From contig NZ_JAHTKU010000017.1 in the NCBI RefSeq assembly GCF_019192965.1, forward strand, positions 124,001 to 188,000: a stretch of 64,000 bases of DNA, in the 5' to 3' direction. Both the position numbers and the translations under genes were made by a program. The notes beneath the pieces were generated by a model, which was given only the letters and a program-made list of their open reading frames with translations, was not told the DNA's origin and did no database searches. The DNA comes from Nocardioides daeguensis. GTDB taxonomy: Bacteria > Actinomycetota > Actinomycetes > Propionibacteriales > Nocardioidaceae. Of this stretch, positions 51,196 to 59,254 are shown in pieces (position 1 is the stretch's first letter; each line of letters begins with the position of its first letter).

Positions 51196-51528
51196 GTGAT
51201 CCACCTCGACCCGATCGGCACGATCAAGCGCCTGAGCGTCGCCGCCCTCAAGGCGCCGGCGGCCGTGGCCGGCGCGGCGGTCGGCGTCGCACAGACCGCC
51301 GTCCGCCGGGTGCAGGGCGGCAAGGCCGCCGAGCCGACGCTGACCATCTCGCCCGACGAGCCGGTCAACGTGACCGAGGAGCTCGGTCTCGACCCGGCGC
51401 CGGTGTCGAAGCCCCGTCCCCGCACGACGCCCGCGCCGCCGCCCGTCACCGACATCGACGCCCAGGCCGACCCCGACCACGTGGACGTGACACCGGCCGA
51501 CATCGCCGACGCGGTGAAGAAGGACTGA
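51196..51528 (+). CDS. Small hypothetical protein
   Basis: A 110-residue protein from a GTG with GAGGAG upstream. An Ala/Val-rich helix (residues 14-35), then a Pro-rich linker (SKPRPRTTPAPPPV), then an acidic tail (DIDAQADPDHVDVTPADIADAVKKD). No family recognised. It is 8 bp ahead of the GST gene in the same direction and probably co-transcribed with it. Confidence 0.6.
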   Translation: MIHLDPIGTIKRLSVAALKAPAAVAGAAVGVAQTAVRRVQGGKAAEPTLTISPDEPVNVTEELGLDPAPVSKPRPRTTPAPPPVTDIDAQADPDHVDVTPADIADAVKKD

Positions 51529-51536
51529 GCCGGGGC

Positions 51537-52514
51537 GTGGCCGCCTACGCGACGAAGGGCAAGGCCTTCGAGCGGGACACCAGGTACGTCGCGGACCGGA
51601 TCACCCGCGAGCAGGGCCGCAGCCAGGATCCTCACGTCGGCGCGCTCGACGTACCGACCTGGTCCGTCGAACCCGGCCGCTACCGCCTGGTCGCGGCCCG
51701 CGCGTGCCCCTGGGCCAACCGGTCGATCATCGTGCGGATCCTGCTCGGCCTCGAGGACGTGATCTCCCTCGGCCTGGCCGGCCCGACCCACGACCGGCGC
51801 AGCTGGCGCTTCGACCTCGACCCGGGCGGCGTCGACCCCGTCCTGGGCTACGAGCGGCTCGAGCAGGCCTACCTGGCCCGCGACCCGTCGTACGACCGGG
51901 GCGTCACGGTGCCGGCGCTGGTCGACGTACCGACGAGGTCGCTGGTGACCAACGACTTCCCGGCGATCACCCACGACCTCTTCTTCGAGTGGCGCGATCA
52001 CCACCGGCCCGACGCGCCGGACCTGTGGCCCGAGGAGTGCCGCGAGGAGATGGAGGAGGTCATGGAGCGGGTTTTCACCGAGGTCAACAACGGTGTCTAC
52101 CGGTGTGGCTTCGCCGGGACCCAGGAGGCGTACGACGCGGCGTACGACCGGCTCTGGTCGGCTCTGGACTGGCTGGAGGAGCGGCTGACCGACCGCCGCT
52201 ACCTGATGGGCGACGCGATCACCGAGGCCGACGTGCGGCTGTTCACCACGCTGGCGCGCTTCGACGCCGTCTACCACGGCCACTTCAAGTGCAACCGCAA
52301 CAAGCTGAGCGAGATGCCGGTGCTGTGGGCCTACGCGCGTGACCTGTTCCAGACGCCCGGCTTCGGCGAGACGATCGACTTCGACCAGATCAAGCGGCAC
52401 TACTACGTCGTGCACGAGGACATCAACCCGACCGGGATCGTGCCGAAGGGGCCGGACGAGACGGGCTGGCGCAGCCCGCACGGACGGGACCGGCTCGGAC
52501 CGCGGCACTCGTGA
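51537..52514 (+). CDS. Glutathionyl-hydroquinone reductase-like protein (Xi-class GST)
   Basis: A 325-residue protein with a thioredoxin-like N-terminal half and helical C-terminal half. The Xi-class signature RACPWANR (C57) is present, as is GDAITEADVRLFTTLARFD in the C-terminal domain. Further conserved parts include VPALVDVPTRSLVTNDFPAI and FTEVNNGVYRCGFA. Such enzymes reduce glutathionyl- or mycothiol-conjugated hydroquinones with a Cys mechanism. Actinobacteria mostly lack glutathione, so the thiol partner is probably mycothiol (inference). The HNH gene follows with its own SOS promoter. Confidence 0.86.
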   Translation: MAAYATKGKAFERDTRYVADRITREQGRSQDPHVGALDVPTWSVEPGRYRLVAARACPWANRSIIVRILLGLEDVISLGLAGPTHDRRSWRFDLDPGGVDPVLGYERLEQAYLARDPSYDRGVTVPALVDVPTRSLVTNDFPAITHDLFFEWRDHHRPDAPDLWPEECREEMEEVMERVFTEVNNGVYRCGFAGTQEAYDAAYDRLWSALDWLEERLTDRRYLMGDAITEADVRLFTTLARFDAVYHGHFKCNRNKLSEMPVLWAYARDLFQTPGFGETIDFDQIKRHYYVVHEDINPTGIVPKGPDETGWRSPHGRDRLGPRHS

Positions 52515-52522
52515 CATCTCCC

Positions 52523-52551
52523 TTGACTTCGAACGCCTGTTCGAATACTGT
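52523..52551 (+). promoter_or_regulatory. SOS (LexA) promoter of the HNH gene
   Basis: -35 TTGACT (52523-52528), a LexA box TCGAAC-GCCT-GTTCGA (52529-52544) and -10 TACTGT (52546-52551). The 17-bp spacer is the box plus one base. The box matches the actinobacterial consensus TCGAAC-N4-GTTCGA exactly. The -10 ends 6 bases before the ATG, so the transcript is probably leaderless. Confidence 0.85.
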
Positions 52552-52557
52552 CGGAGG

Positions 52558-53979
52558 ATGACGGACCTCGGGGACCTCAGCGCGGCGGAGCTGCTCGCCG
52601 CCGAGGAGTCCGGCGTGCTCCAGAAGAGGCAGCAGGAGGTCGACTCGCTGCTGCGCCTGCTCGCCTGGTGCGACCTGCACTCGGTCGACCCGCAGTCCCA
52701 GCCGGGCGCCGTCCCCGCGAGGTTCGGCGGCGACCGGCTCGTGCGCCTCGGCGGCGAGGGCACGCCGGAGACCTCCGAGCTGTGCCTCACCGAGTTCGCG
52801 GTCGCCAGCCGCGTCGGGTACGTCGCCACCTCCCACCGCGCGGCGGCCGCCCTCGACCTGCGCCACCGTCTCCCCCACCTGTGGGAACGCGTGCAGCAGC
52901 TCGACGTGGAGGTGTGGGTGGCCCGCAGGATCGCGGAGCTCTCGCGCAAGCTCTCCCGCGCGGCCGTCGAGCTGGTCGACGTCTCGGTCGCCGCCGCCCA
53001 CGACCTGCCGCCGGGCAAGCTGATCGAGCTCGCCGAGGCACGCATCATCGAGGCCGACCCCGAGGCCCACCGCAAGCGCATCGCCGCCGAGGAGGCCCGG
53101 ATCGGCGTGTTCGCCCGCCGTCGCCGTACCGGGGACGCGGTCGCGAGCATCGACGGCCAGGCAGGCGTACAGCCGATCACCCTCCGGCTCCCGGACGCGG
53201 GAGCCCTCGAGTTCACCACGAGCGTCGAGGAGGTCGCGCAGGCCCTGGCCGACCAGCACGTCCCCGCCGACGAGGACGACGTCCCGACCATGCACCAGTT
53301 CCGGGCCCGCGCGGTCGAGCTGCTCGCCGACCCGTACGCCGCCGTCCGCTTCCTCGAAGGCCTCCGCGAGCCCGAGGCAACCCCGGCCCCCCAGCCCGCC
53401 CGCACCCCGCGCCGGGCCACGGTCTACGTCCACCTCGACGCCGCCGTCCTCGCCGGCTTCGCCACCGGCATCGCCCGGGTGGAGGACCTCGGCCCGATGC
53501 TGCTCGAACAGGTCGCCGCCCTGCTGCGCCACCGCTCCATCGACCTGCACCCGGTCATCGACCTCAGCTCCGGCGCGGCCGTCGACGCCTACGAGCACCC
53601 CGCCACCTGCAAGGAGCGCACCCGCCTGCGCACCGGCGGCGACGTCTTCCCCCACTCCGCCTCCCGCACCCGCCGCCTCGACCACGACCACGTCGCGCCG
53701 TACGACAAGGACGGACCACCCGGCCAGACCGGCGACCACAACGACGCCCCGCTCACCCGCCGACATCACCGGGCCAAGACCCACCTCCCCTACCGCACTC
53801 GCCAGCTCGCCCTCGGCGCCTACCGGTGGGAGACGCCGCACGGCCTCCTCCGGGTCGTGTCCCGGTACGGCACAACCGTGGTCGAGCCGCTCCGGAGCGT
53901 CGACGGCACTCTCGTCGGAGAGGCGTACCCCGCGCGGTACGACGTCTGCTACGACGCCGGACCGCCGGCACACGGTTGA
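52558..53979 (+). CDS. DUF222/13E12-type HNH endonuclease-like protein
   Basis: A 473-residue protein. The N-terminal 300 residues are the helical DUF222 domain (TEFAVASRVGYVATSHRAAAAL; VWVARRIAELSRKLS). The C-terminal HNH fold has RTRRLDHDHVAPYD, then NDAPLTRRHHRAKTH with catalytic His/Asn/His. The Cys pairs that bind structural Zn in some HNH proteins are absent. In mycobacteria the 13E12 family is LexA-controlled, and here a perfect LexA box fills the promoter spacer. It is thus probably a DNA-damage-induced nuclease or a mobile-element-like gene. The ATG at 52558 immediately follows TCGGAGG. Confidence 0.85.
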   Translation: MTDLGDLSAAELLAAEESGVLQKRQQEVDSLLRLLAWCDLHSVDPQSQPGAVPARFGGDRLVRLGGEGTPETSELCLTEFAVASRVGYVATSHRAAAALDLRHRLPHLWERVQQLDVEVWVARRIAELSRKLSRAAVELVDVSVAAAHDLPPGKLIELAEARIIEADPEAHRKRIAAEEARIGVFARRRRTGDAVASIDGQAGVQPITLRLPDAGALEFTTSVEEVAQALADQHVPADEDDVPTMHQFRARAVELLADPYAAVRFLEGLREPEATPAPQPARTPRRATVYVHLDAAVLAGFATGIARVEDLGPMLLEQVAALLRHRSIDLHPVIDLSSGAAVDAYEHPATCKERTRLRTGGDVFPHSASRTRRLDHDHVAPYDKDGPPGQTGDHNDAPLTRRHHRAKTHLPYRTRQLALGAYRWETPHGLLRVVSRYGTTVVEPLRSVDGTLVGEAYPARYDVCYDAGPPAHG

Positions 53980-54431
53980 CGTCAGTCGTGGCTGGAAGCG
54001 TGCGTCAGTTCGCCCAGAATGACGCTGAAAGCGCTCCGCCTTGTGCGTTCGTGGGAACACACCAAGTCTGACCATTCCCGAGGTCACATGGCTGACCCTG
54101 ATCTCAGTCCAGACTCGAACGCCACAAGACCCTTGGTTGCAATCGTGCCGCGATGCGGACCGCACCATGGGTAGGCCGTTTGGGCGAAACGCCTCCGTAA
54201 GTAGATCCGGTCCTCATCGGTGCGACCTGGGCGATTCTCCAAGTCGGGTATCAGCGGTCGCCGTCTTGGGGTCTGCTGCACCTACCGATGTCAGCCCGAC
54301 CTAGCCCATTCCGCCGCCCAAGCGCGCGGAACTGCCGATGAGCGGATCCGAATGATTCCAAGACGTGACCGACGCCTCTGGTCGAGCCAAGCCCTGTCAT
54401 CGAACACTGGTGTAGGCAGTAAGGAGGGCAC
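53980..54431. other. Noncoding stretch of lower GC
   Basis: About 450 bp between the HNH gene and the membrane protein at 54432. GC looks clearly lower than in flanking genes. Several short open frames exist on both strands (for example 54084-54281 on the minus strand), but none has a ribosome binding site or a recognisable protein. I see no tRNA, hairpin terminator or repeat of note. It may be the remnant of an inserted segment. Confidence 0.5.
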
Positions 54432-54815
54432 GTGGAGATCATCGTCCGCAGCATTCTGGGCCTACTCCTCATCGCGCACGGCCTGGTTCACCTGCTGTGG
54501 TTGGCACCGAGCGCCGATCCAGCGTGGCCGTTCCGGCTCGACCGGTCATGGCTGGTGCCCGGAGCGGCCCGTACACCCATCGCGGTCGTGCTCATCGCGC
54601 TGGTTGTCGTGGGGTTCGCTTTGCTCGGCCTCGCCATTTGGGGAGTTCCTGGCCTGACTTCGATCTGGTCGGTCCTGGCGATCGCGGCCTCCGTAGCGTC
54701 ACTCGCCACCATGGTGCTGTTCTGGGATCGTCAGCTCCTGTGGGGCGTAGCGATTGACGTCGCCCTCATTTTCGTGGCGTTGTGGCAGCCCAGCTGGACG
54801 GATCGTTTCGGGTAG
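54432..54815 (+). CDS. Small four-helix membrane protein
   Basis: A 127-residue protein with four hydrophobic helices (IVRSILGLLLIAHGLVHLL; TPIAVVLIALVVVGFALL; SIWSVLAIAASVASLATMV; LLWGVAIDVALIFVALW). The GTG has AAGGAGG about 5 bases upstream, so translation is well supported. Codon use is less GC-rich than in neighbours, in line with the low-GC stretch upstream. No family recognised. Confidence 0.65.
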   Translation: MEIIVRSILGLLLIAHGLVHLLWLAPSADPAWPFRLDRSWLVPGAARTPIAVVLIALVVVGFALLGLAIWGVPGLTSIWSVLAIAASVASLATMVLFWDRQLLWGVAIDVALIFVALWQPSWTDRFG

Positions 54816-55011
54816 GCACGGGCCGCGAGACGTTTGGGGCGCGCGACGGCGACGCCTCTCCGCCGCATCAGGCAGCCCGTCCGAACGTCCGCCCATTCGC
54901 CCCGGTCCCGTTGGAGGACCCGAGCGTCGACGACGCGAACCACCTACGATTCGCGGGGCATGCCGGGCGTCAGGATGCAGAGCGGCCGCGCGTCGAGACG
55001 GTCGCGTGTGA

Positions 55012-55350
55012 TCAGCGGCGAACCGCGCTCGTGACCTTCTTCAGGGCGCCCGCGCCGGCGCCCACACCACGAGGGATCAGGCGGTGCGGCTTGCCGTTCG
55101 CGAGGTCGACGACGGAGTCGGCGATACCCCAGGTGAGCTTGCCCTCGGACAGCTCGACCAGGGTCTCCAGCGGAAGACCGACGGTCATGTCCTCCAGCTC
55201 CTGACGCTCCTTCTCGGTGGCGACCGGAGGGAGCTGGCGCACGATCAGCGCCTTGAACGCGCGGCCGGGCAGGGTCGAGGACAGCTCGAGCACGGTGGAC
55301 TGACGGGTGAAGGGCCGGGCGGGCTTCGACGGGCTCGGGTCGTTGGTCAT
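55012..55350 (-). CDS. Small hypothetical protein
   Basis: A 112-residue protein. The ATG at 55350 follows AGGAGA. The middle carries LELSSTLPGRAFKALIVRQLPPV and LVELSEGKLTWGIADSVVDLANG, and the C-terminus is basic (GALKKVTSAVRR). I do not recognise a family. It is divergent from the DUF6326-like gene; their 216-bp gap is the control region. Confidence 0.6.
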   Translation of the reverse strand: MTNDPSPSKPARPFTRQSTVLELSSTLPGRAFKALIVRQLPPVATEKERQELEDMTVGLPLETLVELSEGKLTWGIADSVVDLANGKPHRLIPRGVGAGAGALKKVTSAVRR

Positions 55351-55566
55351 GGGGTCTCCTGTCAGGGGGCGGACCGCGGGGCGGCACCGCGCAACGTACC
55401 GCGAAGGGCATCGACGTGTCGGCGCATCGGCCGAAAGGACGAGAGCCGGACCCTGCCATCGGCCGAGTCGATCCCGGCCTCCGGGCCGAGGCGGACCACC
55501 CCCGAGGACCGCGATCGTGGACCCACCGATCCGCACCACGACTACACCACGACAACGGAGCCCACG

Positions 55567-56007
55567 ATGAGTGCATCTCACCCCGCCGCAACGCTGCACG
55601 ACCCGCCGATCCCGGTGCGAGCCAAGCTCGCGGTGGCGTGGACGAGCTTCATGTTCCTCTACGCCTACGTGGACATCCTCAACTTCTACACGCCCGGCAT
55701 CATCGAGGACATCCTCGACGGCAAGGTCTTCGAGTTCGACCTCTCCCAGACCTTCTCGACCACGGCGCTGGCGCTGGTGAGTGTCCCGAACCTGATGATC
55801 GTGCTGTCGATGACGCTGCCCGCCCGGGCCAGCCGGATCACGAACCTGGTCGTAGCCGCGCTCTACGTCCCGGTCACCGCGTTCAACCTGCTCGGCGAGT
55901 CCTGGGTCCTCTTCTACGGCCTCGGCGTCGTGCTGGAGCTGCTCCTCCTCGGCCTCATCGTCCGGTGGGCATGGACCTGGCCCCGCGACCGGTCGGCTAG
56001 AACGTAG
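55567..56007 (+). CDS. DUF6326-like membrane protein
   Basis: A 146-residue protein with four helices (KLAVAWTSFMFLYAYVDILN, ALALVSVPNLMIVLSMTL, NLVVAALYVPVTAFNLLG, YGLGVVLELLLLGLIVRWAW). The pattern VDILNFYTPGIIEDILDGKV between the first two helices is typical of DUF6326/related small membrane families. The 3' end overlaps the convergent acyl-CoA dehydrogenase gene by 11 bp. Function unknown. Confidence 0.7.
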   Translation: MSASHPAATLHDPPIPVRAKLAVAWTSFMFLYAYVDILNFYTPGIIEDILDGKVFEFDLSQTFSTTALALVSVPNLMIVLSMTLPARASRITNLVVAALYVPVTAFNLLGESWVLFYGLGVVLELLLLGLIVRWAWTWPRDRSART

Positions 56008-57799
56008 CCGGGTCCACCTCGTTGAAGAGCTGGTCCCCGCCCGCGAGCAGGTCGAGCATCGGCCCCACCTTGGGCAGCTCGTGGGTCAGGAAGTACCGGC
56101 CGGCGGCCCGTTTGCCGTCGTAGAACGCGCCCTCGCGATCACCCACCGCGACCAGCTGGTCGAGCCAGGTCCAGGCGATCACGACATGGCCGGCGGCCTC
56201 GAGGCCGGTCGTGGCGTTGACCAGCGAGGTGCGCGGGTCGCCGGACTCCCACGCCGCGGCCACCGCCGCGGCGAACCGGTCGGCGGCGGCCGCCACCCGG
56301 TCGGCGTACGACGCGAGCGCGGCGTCACCGGTCCCCCGGGCCCGCTCGACGGTCTCCCGGACGGCCTCGAGCAGGAGCTGCAGGCCGGACCCCCGGGCCT
56401 GGACCAGCTTGCGGCCGAGCAGGTCGAGGGCCTGGATGCCGTGGGTGCCCTCGTGGATCGGGTTGAGCCGGTTGTCACGGTAGAGCTGCTCGACGCCGTA
56501 CTCGCGGGTGTAGCCGTAGCCGCCGTGGACCTGGATCGCGAGGTCGTTGGCGGCCAGGCACCACTGCGAGGGCCAGCTCTTCACGATCGGGGTGAGTACG
56601 TCGAGCAGCGCGCCCGCCCGGGCCCGGGCCTCCGGTGACGGGTGGGTGTGCTGCTCGTCGAGCAGCAGCGCGGCCCGCAGGACCAGCGCGAGCCCGCCCT
56701 CGACGTACGACTTCGAGGCCAGCAGCATCCGGCGCACGTCGGCGTGCTCGGCGATCGGGACCTGCGGCGCGGCCGGGTCCTTGCCGGCGAGGGGACGGCC
56801 CTGCGCCCGCTCCCGGGCGTAGGAGAGGGCCCGGAGGTAGCCGGTGTAGCCGAGGGCGACGGCGCCCGCACCGACGCCGATCCGCGCCTCGTTCATCATG
56901 TGGAACATCACGGCCAGGCCGCGGCCCTCCTCCCCGACCAGCTCGCCGACCGCGCCGGGCGCGCCGCCCGGCAGGTGGCGGCCCTCGCCGAAGTTGAGGA
57001 CGGTGTTGACCGTGCCGCGGAAGCCCATCTTGTGGTTGAGGCCGGCCAGGGTGACGTCGTTGCGCTCGCCGCGGCCACCGGCGGCGTCGACGACGTACTT
57101 CGGCGTCGCGAACAGCGAGAGCCCCTTCACCCCGGGCGGCGCGCCCTCGACGCGGGCGAGGACCAGGTGGACGATGTTCTCCCCCAGCTCGTGGTCGCCG
57201 CCCGAGATCCACATCTTGTTGCCGAACAGGCGGAAGCTGCCGTCCGGCTGGCGTACGGCGCGGGTCGCGACGTCGGCGAGCGAGGAGCCGGCCTGCGGCT
57301 CGGAGAGGCACATGGTGCCGAACCAGCGGCCGTCGAGCATCGGCGGCACGAAGCGGGCCACCTGCTCGGGCGTCGCGTGCGCGAGCAGCAGGTTGGCGTT
57401 GGCCATCGTGAGCATCGGGTAGCCCGAGGTGGCCACGTTGGCCGCCTGGAACCAGGCGAAGCAGGCCTGCTGCACGACGTGCGGCAGCTGGCCGCCGCCG
57501 ACCGCCTCGTCCATCGCGGCCGACAGCAGCCCGGCCTCGGCGAACGCCCGGACGGCCGCCCCGACCTCGGGCACGATCGTCACGCTCTCGCCGTCGAACT
57601 GCGGCTCCTGGGCGTCGCTGAGCGCGTTGTGCGGCGCGAAGTGCTCGGCCGCCAGCTCGGCGGACAGGTCGAGGACCGCGTCGAAGGTGTCGCGGCTGTG
57701 CTCGGCGTACCGCTCCCGGGAGCACAACGCCGTGACCTCGAGCCACTCGTGGAGCAGGAACGCGAGGTCACGGCGGGCCAGCAGCAGGTCGGGGCTCAT
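55997..57799 (-). CDS. Acyl-CoA dehydrogenase
   Basis: A 600-residue flavoenzyme, long for the family and similar in size to the FadE5/AidB-like and C-terminally extended groups. FAD-binding parts are CLSEPQAGSSLAD and MWISGGDHE; the substrate loop GLSLFATPKYVVD follows. The C-terminal catalytic glutamate region is NRLNPIHEGTHGIQALDLLGRK, close to the usual IYEGTNxIQ. The extra 120 residues at the C-terminus form another helical bundle. It introduces the alpha-beta double bond into an acyl-CoA; chain length is not predictable. The ATG at 57799 is chosen over an upstream in-frame ATG. Confidence 0.9.
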   Translation of the reverse strand: MSPDLLLARRDLAFLLHEWLEVTALCSRERYAEHSRDTFDAVLDLSAELAAEHFAPHNALSDAQEPQFDGESVTIVPEVGAAVRAFAEAGLLSAAMDEAVGGGQLPHVVQQACFAWFQAANVATSGYPMLTMANANLLLAHATPEQVARFVPPMLDGRWFGTMCLSEPQAGSSLADVATRAVRQPDGSFRLFGNKMWISGGDHELGENIVHLVLARVEGAPPGVKGLSLFATPKYVVDAAGGRGERNDVTLAGLNHKMGFRGTVNTVLNFGEGRHLPGGAPGAVGELVGEEGRGLAVMFHMMNEARIGVGAGAVALGYTGYLRALSYARERAQGRPLAGKDPAAPQVPIAEHADVRRMLLASKSYVEGGLALVLRAALLLDEQHTHPSPEARARAGALLDVLTPIVKSWPSQWCLAANDLAIQVHGGYGYTREYGVEQLYRDNRLNPIHEGTHGIQALDLLGRKLVQARGSGLQLLLEAVRETVERARGTGDAALASYADRVAAAADRFAAAVAAAWESGDPRTSLVNATTGLEAAGHVVIAWTWLDQLVAVGDREGAFYDGKRAAGRYFLTHELPKVGPMLDLLAGGDQLFNEVDPATF

Positions 57800-57859
57800 G
57801 GCCCCAGCCTGCCGCACCGGGGCGGGCCCGAGGGAGCCGGACGTCGGCGAGGAACCCCG

Positions 57860-58273
57860 CTAGCCGCGACCCGCCGGTGGCGGCGAGACGAGCGGCATCC
57901 CCTCCAGCGGGGCGGCGGCCACGGTCACCACGCCGACCATCCGGGCCGCGGACCCGACCAGCGTCGCGCCGTGGTCGGTGCGCAGCGCCGAGCGCCCGAA
58001 CTGCACCTCGAGGACGCCGATCCGCAGCCGGCCGCCCTCCCGGACCAACGCCACTTCCCCGCGGCGCGGGCGGCGGTCGGTCGACACCACCAGCTCGGTC
58101 CCCGCCGGCCAGCCGCGGGAGGCGAGAGCGTCGTTGCGCAGCCGGATCCGCATGTCCTCGCCGTCGGCCTTCACCTGGGCCGGCCGCTCACGGGGCGCGG
58201 GCGGTGGCACCGGTGGGGGCAGTTCGAGCGGCAGGCACTCCTGGGCCGCCGCACCGCCTCGGACCGAACGCAT
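57860..58273 (-). CDS. Small S24-like (LexA C-terminal-like) protein
   Basis: A 137-residue protein. A Pro-rich N-terminal part of about 40 residues is followed by a beta-rich segment (PAGTELVVSTDRRPRRGEVALVREGGRLRIGVLE, here quoted in parts) resembling the S24/LexA fold, but I cannot see the catalytic Ser/Lys dyad, so the assignment is weak. Its ATG lies inside a LexA-like box (58264-58279) and follows a -10 TAGGCT by 6 bases, so it appears leaderless and SOS-controlled. It is divergent from cpdA. Confidence 0.55.
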   Translation of the reverse strand: MRSVRGGAAAQECLPLELPPPVPPPAPRERPAQVKADGEDMRIRLRNDALASRGWPAGTELVVSTDRRPRRGEVALVREGGRLRIGVLEVQFGRSALRTDHGATLVGSAARMVGVVTVAAAPLEGMPLVSPPPAGRG

Positions 58274-58285
58274 GTTCGAAGCCTA
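58264..58285 (-). promoter_or_regulatory. LexA-like box over a start codon, with -10
   Basis: Read on the minus strand: TAGGCT (58285-58280), then TCGAAC-ATGC-GTTCGG (58279-58264). The box matches TCGAAC-N4-GTTCGA at 11 of 12 fixed positions, and its N4 contains the ATG start codon of the 58273 gene. Repressor binding would block RNA polymerase at the start site. Confidence 0.6.
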
Positions 58286-58340
58286 GGCCATGGGTGGCGC
58301 GCCGGCCACCTCCGCCGGCCGAGGACCTACGCTCCTGTTC

Positions 58341-59252
58341 GTGGAGCCCCTCGGCCAGTACCCGGACCCGACCCACGTCGTCGCCCACCTCAGCGACCCG
58401 CACCTGCTCGCCGACAGCCTGCAGTACGGCGTCATCGACACCGTCGCCCACCTGGAGCGCGCGCTCGTGCGGCTGCGCCGGCTGCCGACACCGCCGCAGG
58501 CGCTGGTGTTCACCGGTGACCTGGCCGACCGGGGCGAGCCGGCGGCGTACGACCGGCTCCGCGAGATCGTCGAGCCGGTGGCCGCGGAGCTCGGGGCCGA
58601 GGTGGTGTGGGTGATGGGCAACCACGACGACCGCCGCGCCTACAGCCGCGGCCTGTTCGGCGTCGACAGCGACGCACCGCAGGACCGGGTCCACGAGGTC
58701 GCCGGGCTGCGGATCGTCGCCCTCGACACGAGCGTCCCCGGCTGGCACCACGGCGAGCTGTCGGACGACCAGCTGGCCTGGCTCGCCGACGTGCTCGCGA
58801 CGCCGGCGCCCCACGGCACGCTGCTGGCGCTGCACCACCCGCCGATCCCGGTGCCGATGCTGCGCCTGGCCGAGCTGATCGAGCTGCACGACCAGCCGCG
58901 CCTCGCCGAGGTGGTCGCGGGCAGCGACGTCCGCGGGATCCTGGGCGGCCACTTCCACTTCACGTCGTACTCCACGTTCGCGGGCGTCCCGGTGTCGGTG
59001 GCCGCCGCGACCTGCTACACCTCCGAGCTCGCGCCCGACCGCCGGCTGCTGTCGGCCGTCGACGCGCACCAGGCGTTCACCCTCCTCCACCTGTACGACG
59101 ACCGCGTGGTCCACTCGGTCGTCCCGGCGCTCGACGCGGACGAGGTGAGCGGCTACGGCCTGGAGATGCTGGAGCCGTTCCGGGCGCTCTCGCCCGCGGA
59201 GCGGTTCGACATGGTGGCCCGCAAGGACTCCCCGCTCAACCAGGGCTCGTGA
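58341..59252 (+). CDS. cpdA: CpdA-type cyclic-AMP phosphodiesterase (metallophosphoesterase)
   Basis: Class III cyclic-nucleotide phosphodiesterase of about 303 residues, like Rv0805. Dimetal motifs: HLSDPHLL (D-x-H), FTGDLADRG (GDxxDR), VMGNHDDRRA (GNHD/E), LHHPP and GGHFHFTSY (GHxH). The GTG at 58341 is preferred: TACGCT lies 7 bases before it, so the transcript is probably leaderless. An upstream ATG at 58290 would add 17 residues with little similarity. The exonuclease gene starts at its stop codon. Confidence 0.9.
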   Translation: MEPLGQYPDPTHVVAHLSDPHLLADSLQYGVIDTVAHLERALVRLRRLPTPPQALVFTGDLADRGEPAAYDRLREIVEPVAAELGAEVVWVMGNHDDRRAYSRGLFGVDSDAPQDRVHEVAGLRIVALDTSVPGWHHGELSDDQLAWLADVLATPAPHGTLLALHHPPIPVPMLRLAELIELHDQPRLAEVVAGSDVRGILGGHFHFTSYSTFAGVPVSVAAATCYTSELAPDRRLLSAVDAHQAFTLLHLYDDRVVHSVVPALDADEVSGYGLEMLEPFRALSPAERFDMVARKDSPLNQGS

Positions 59253-59254
59253 GC

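Noticed and set aside
54084..54281. 65-codon minus-strand frame in the lower-GC stretch
   Set aside because: No ribosome binding site and no recognisable fold; overlapping frames on the other strand are equally open.
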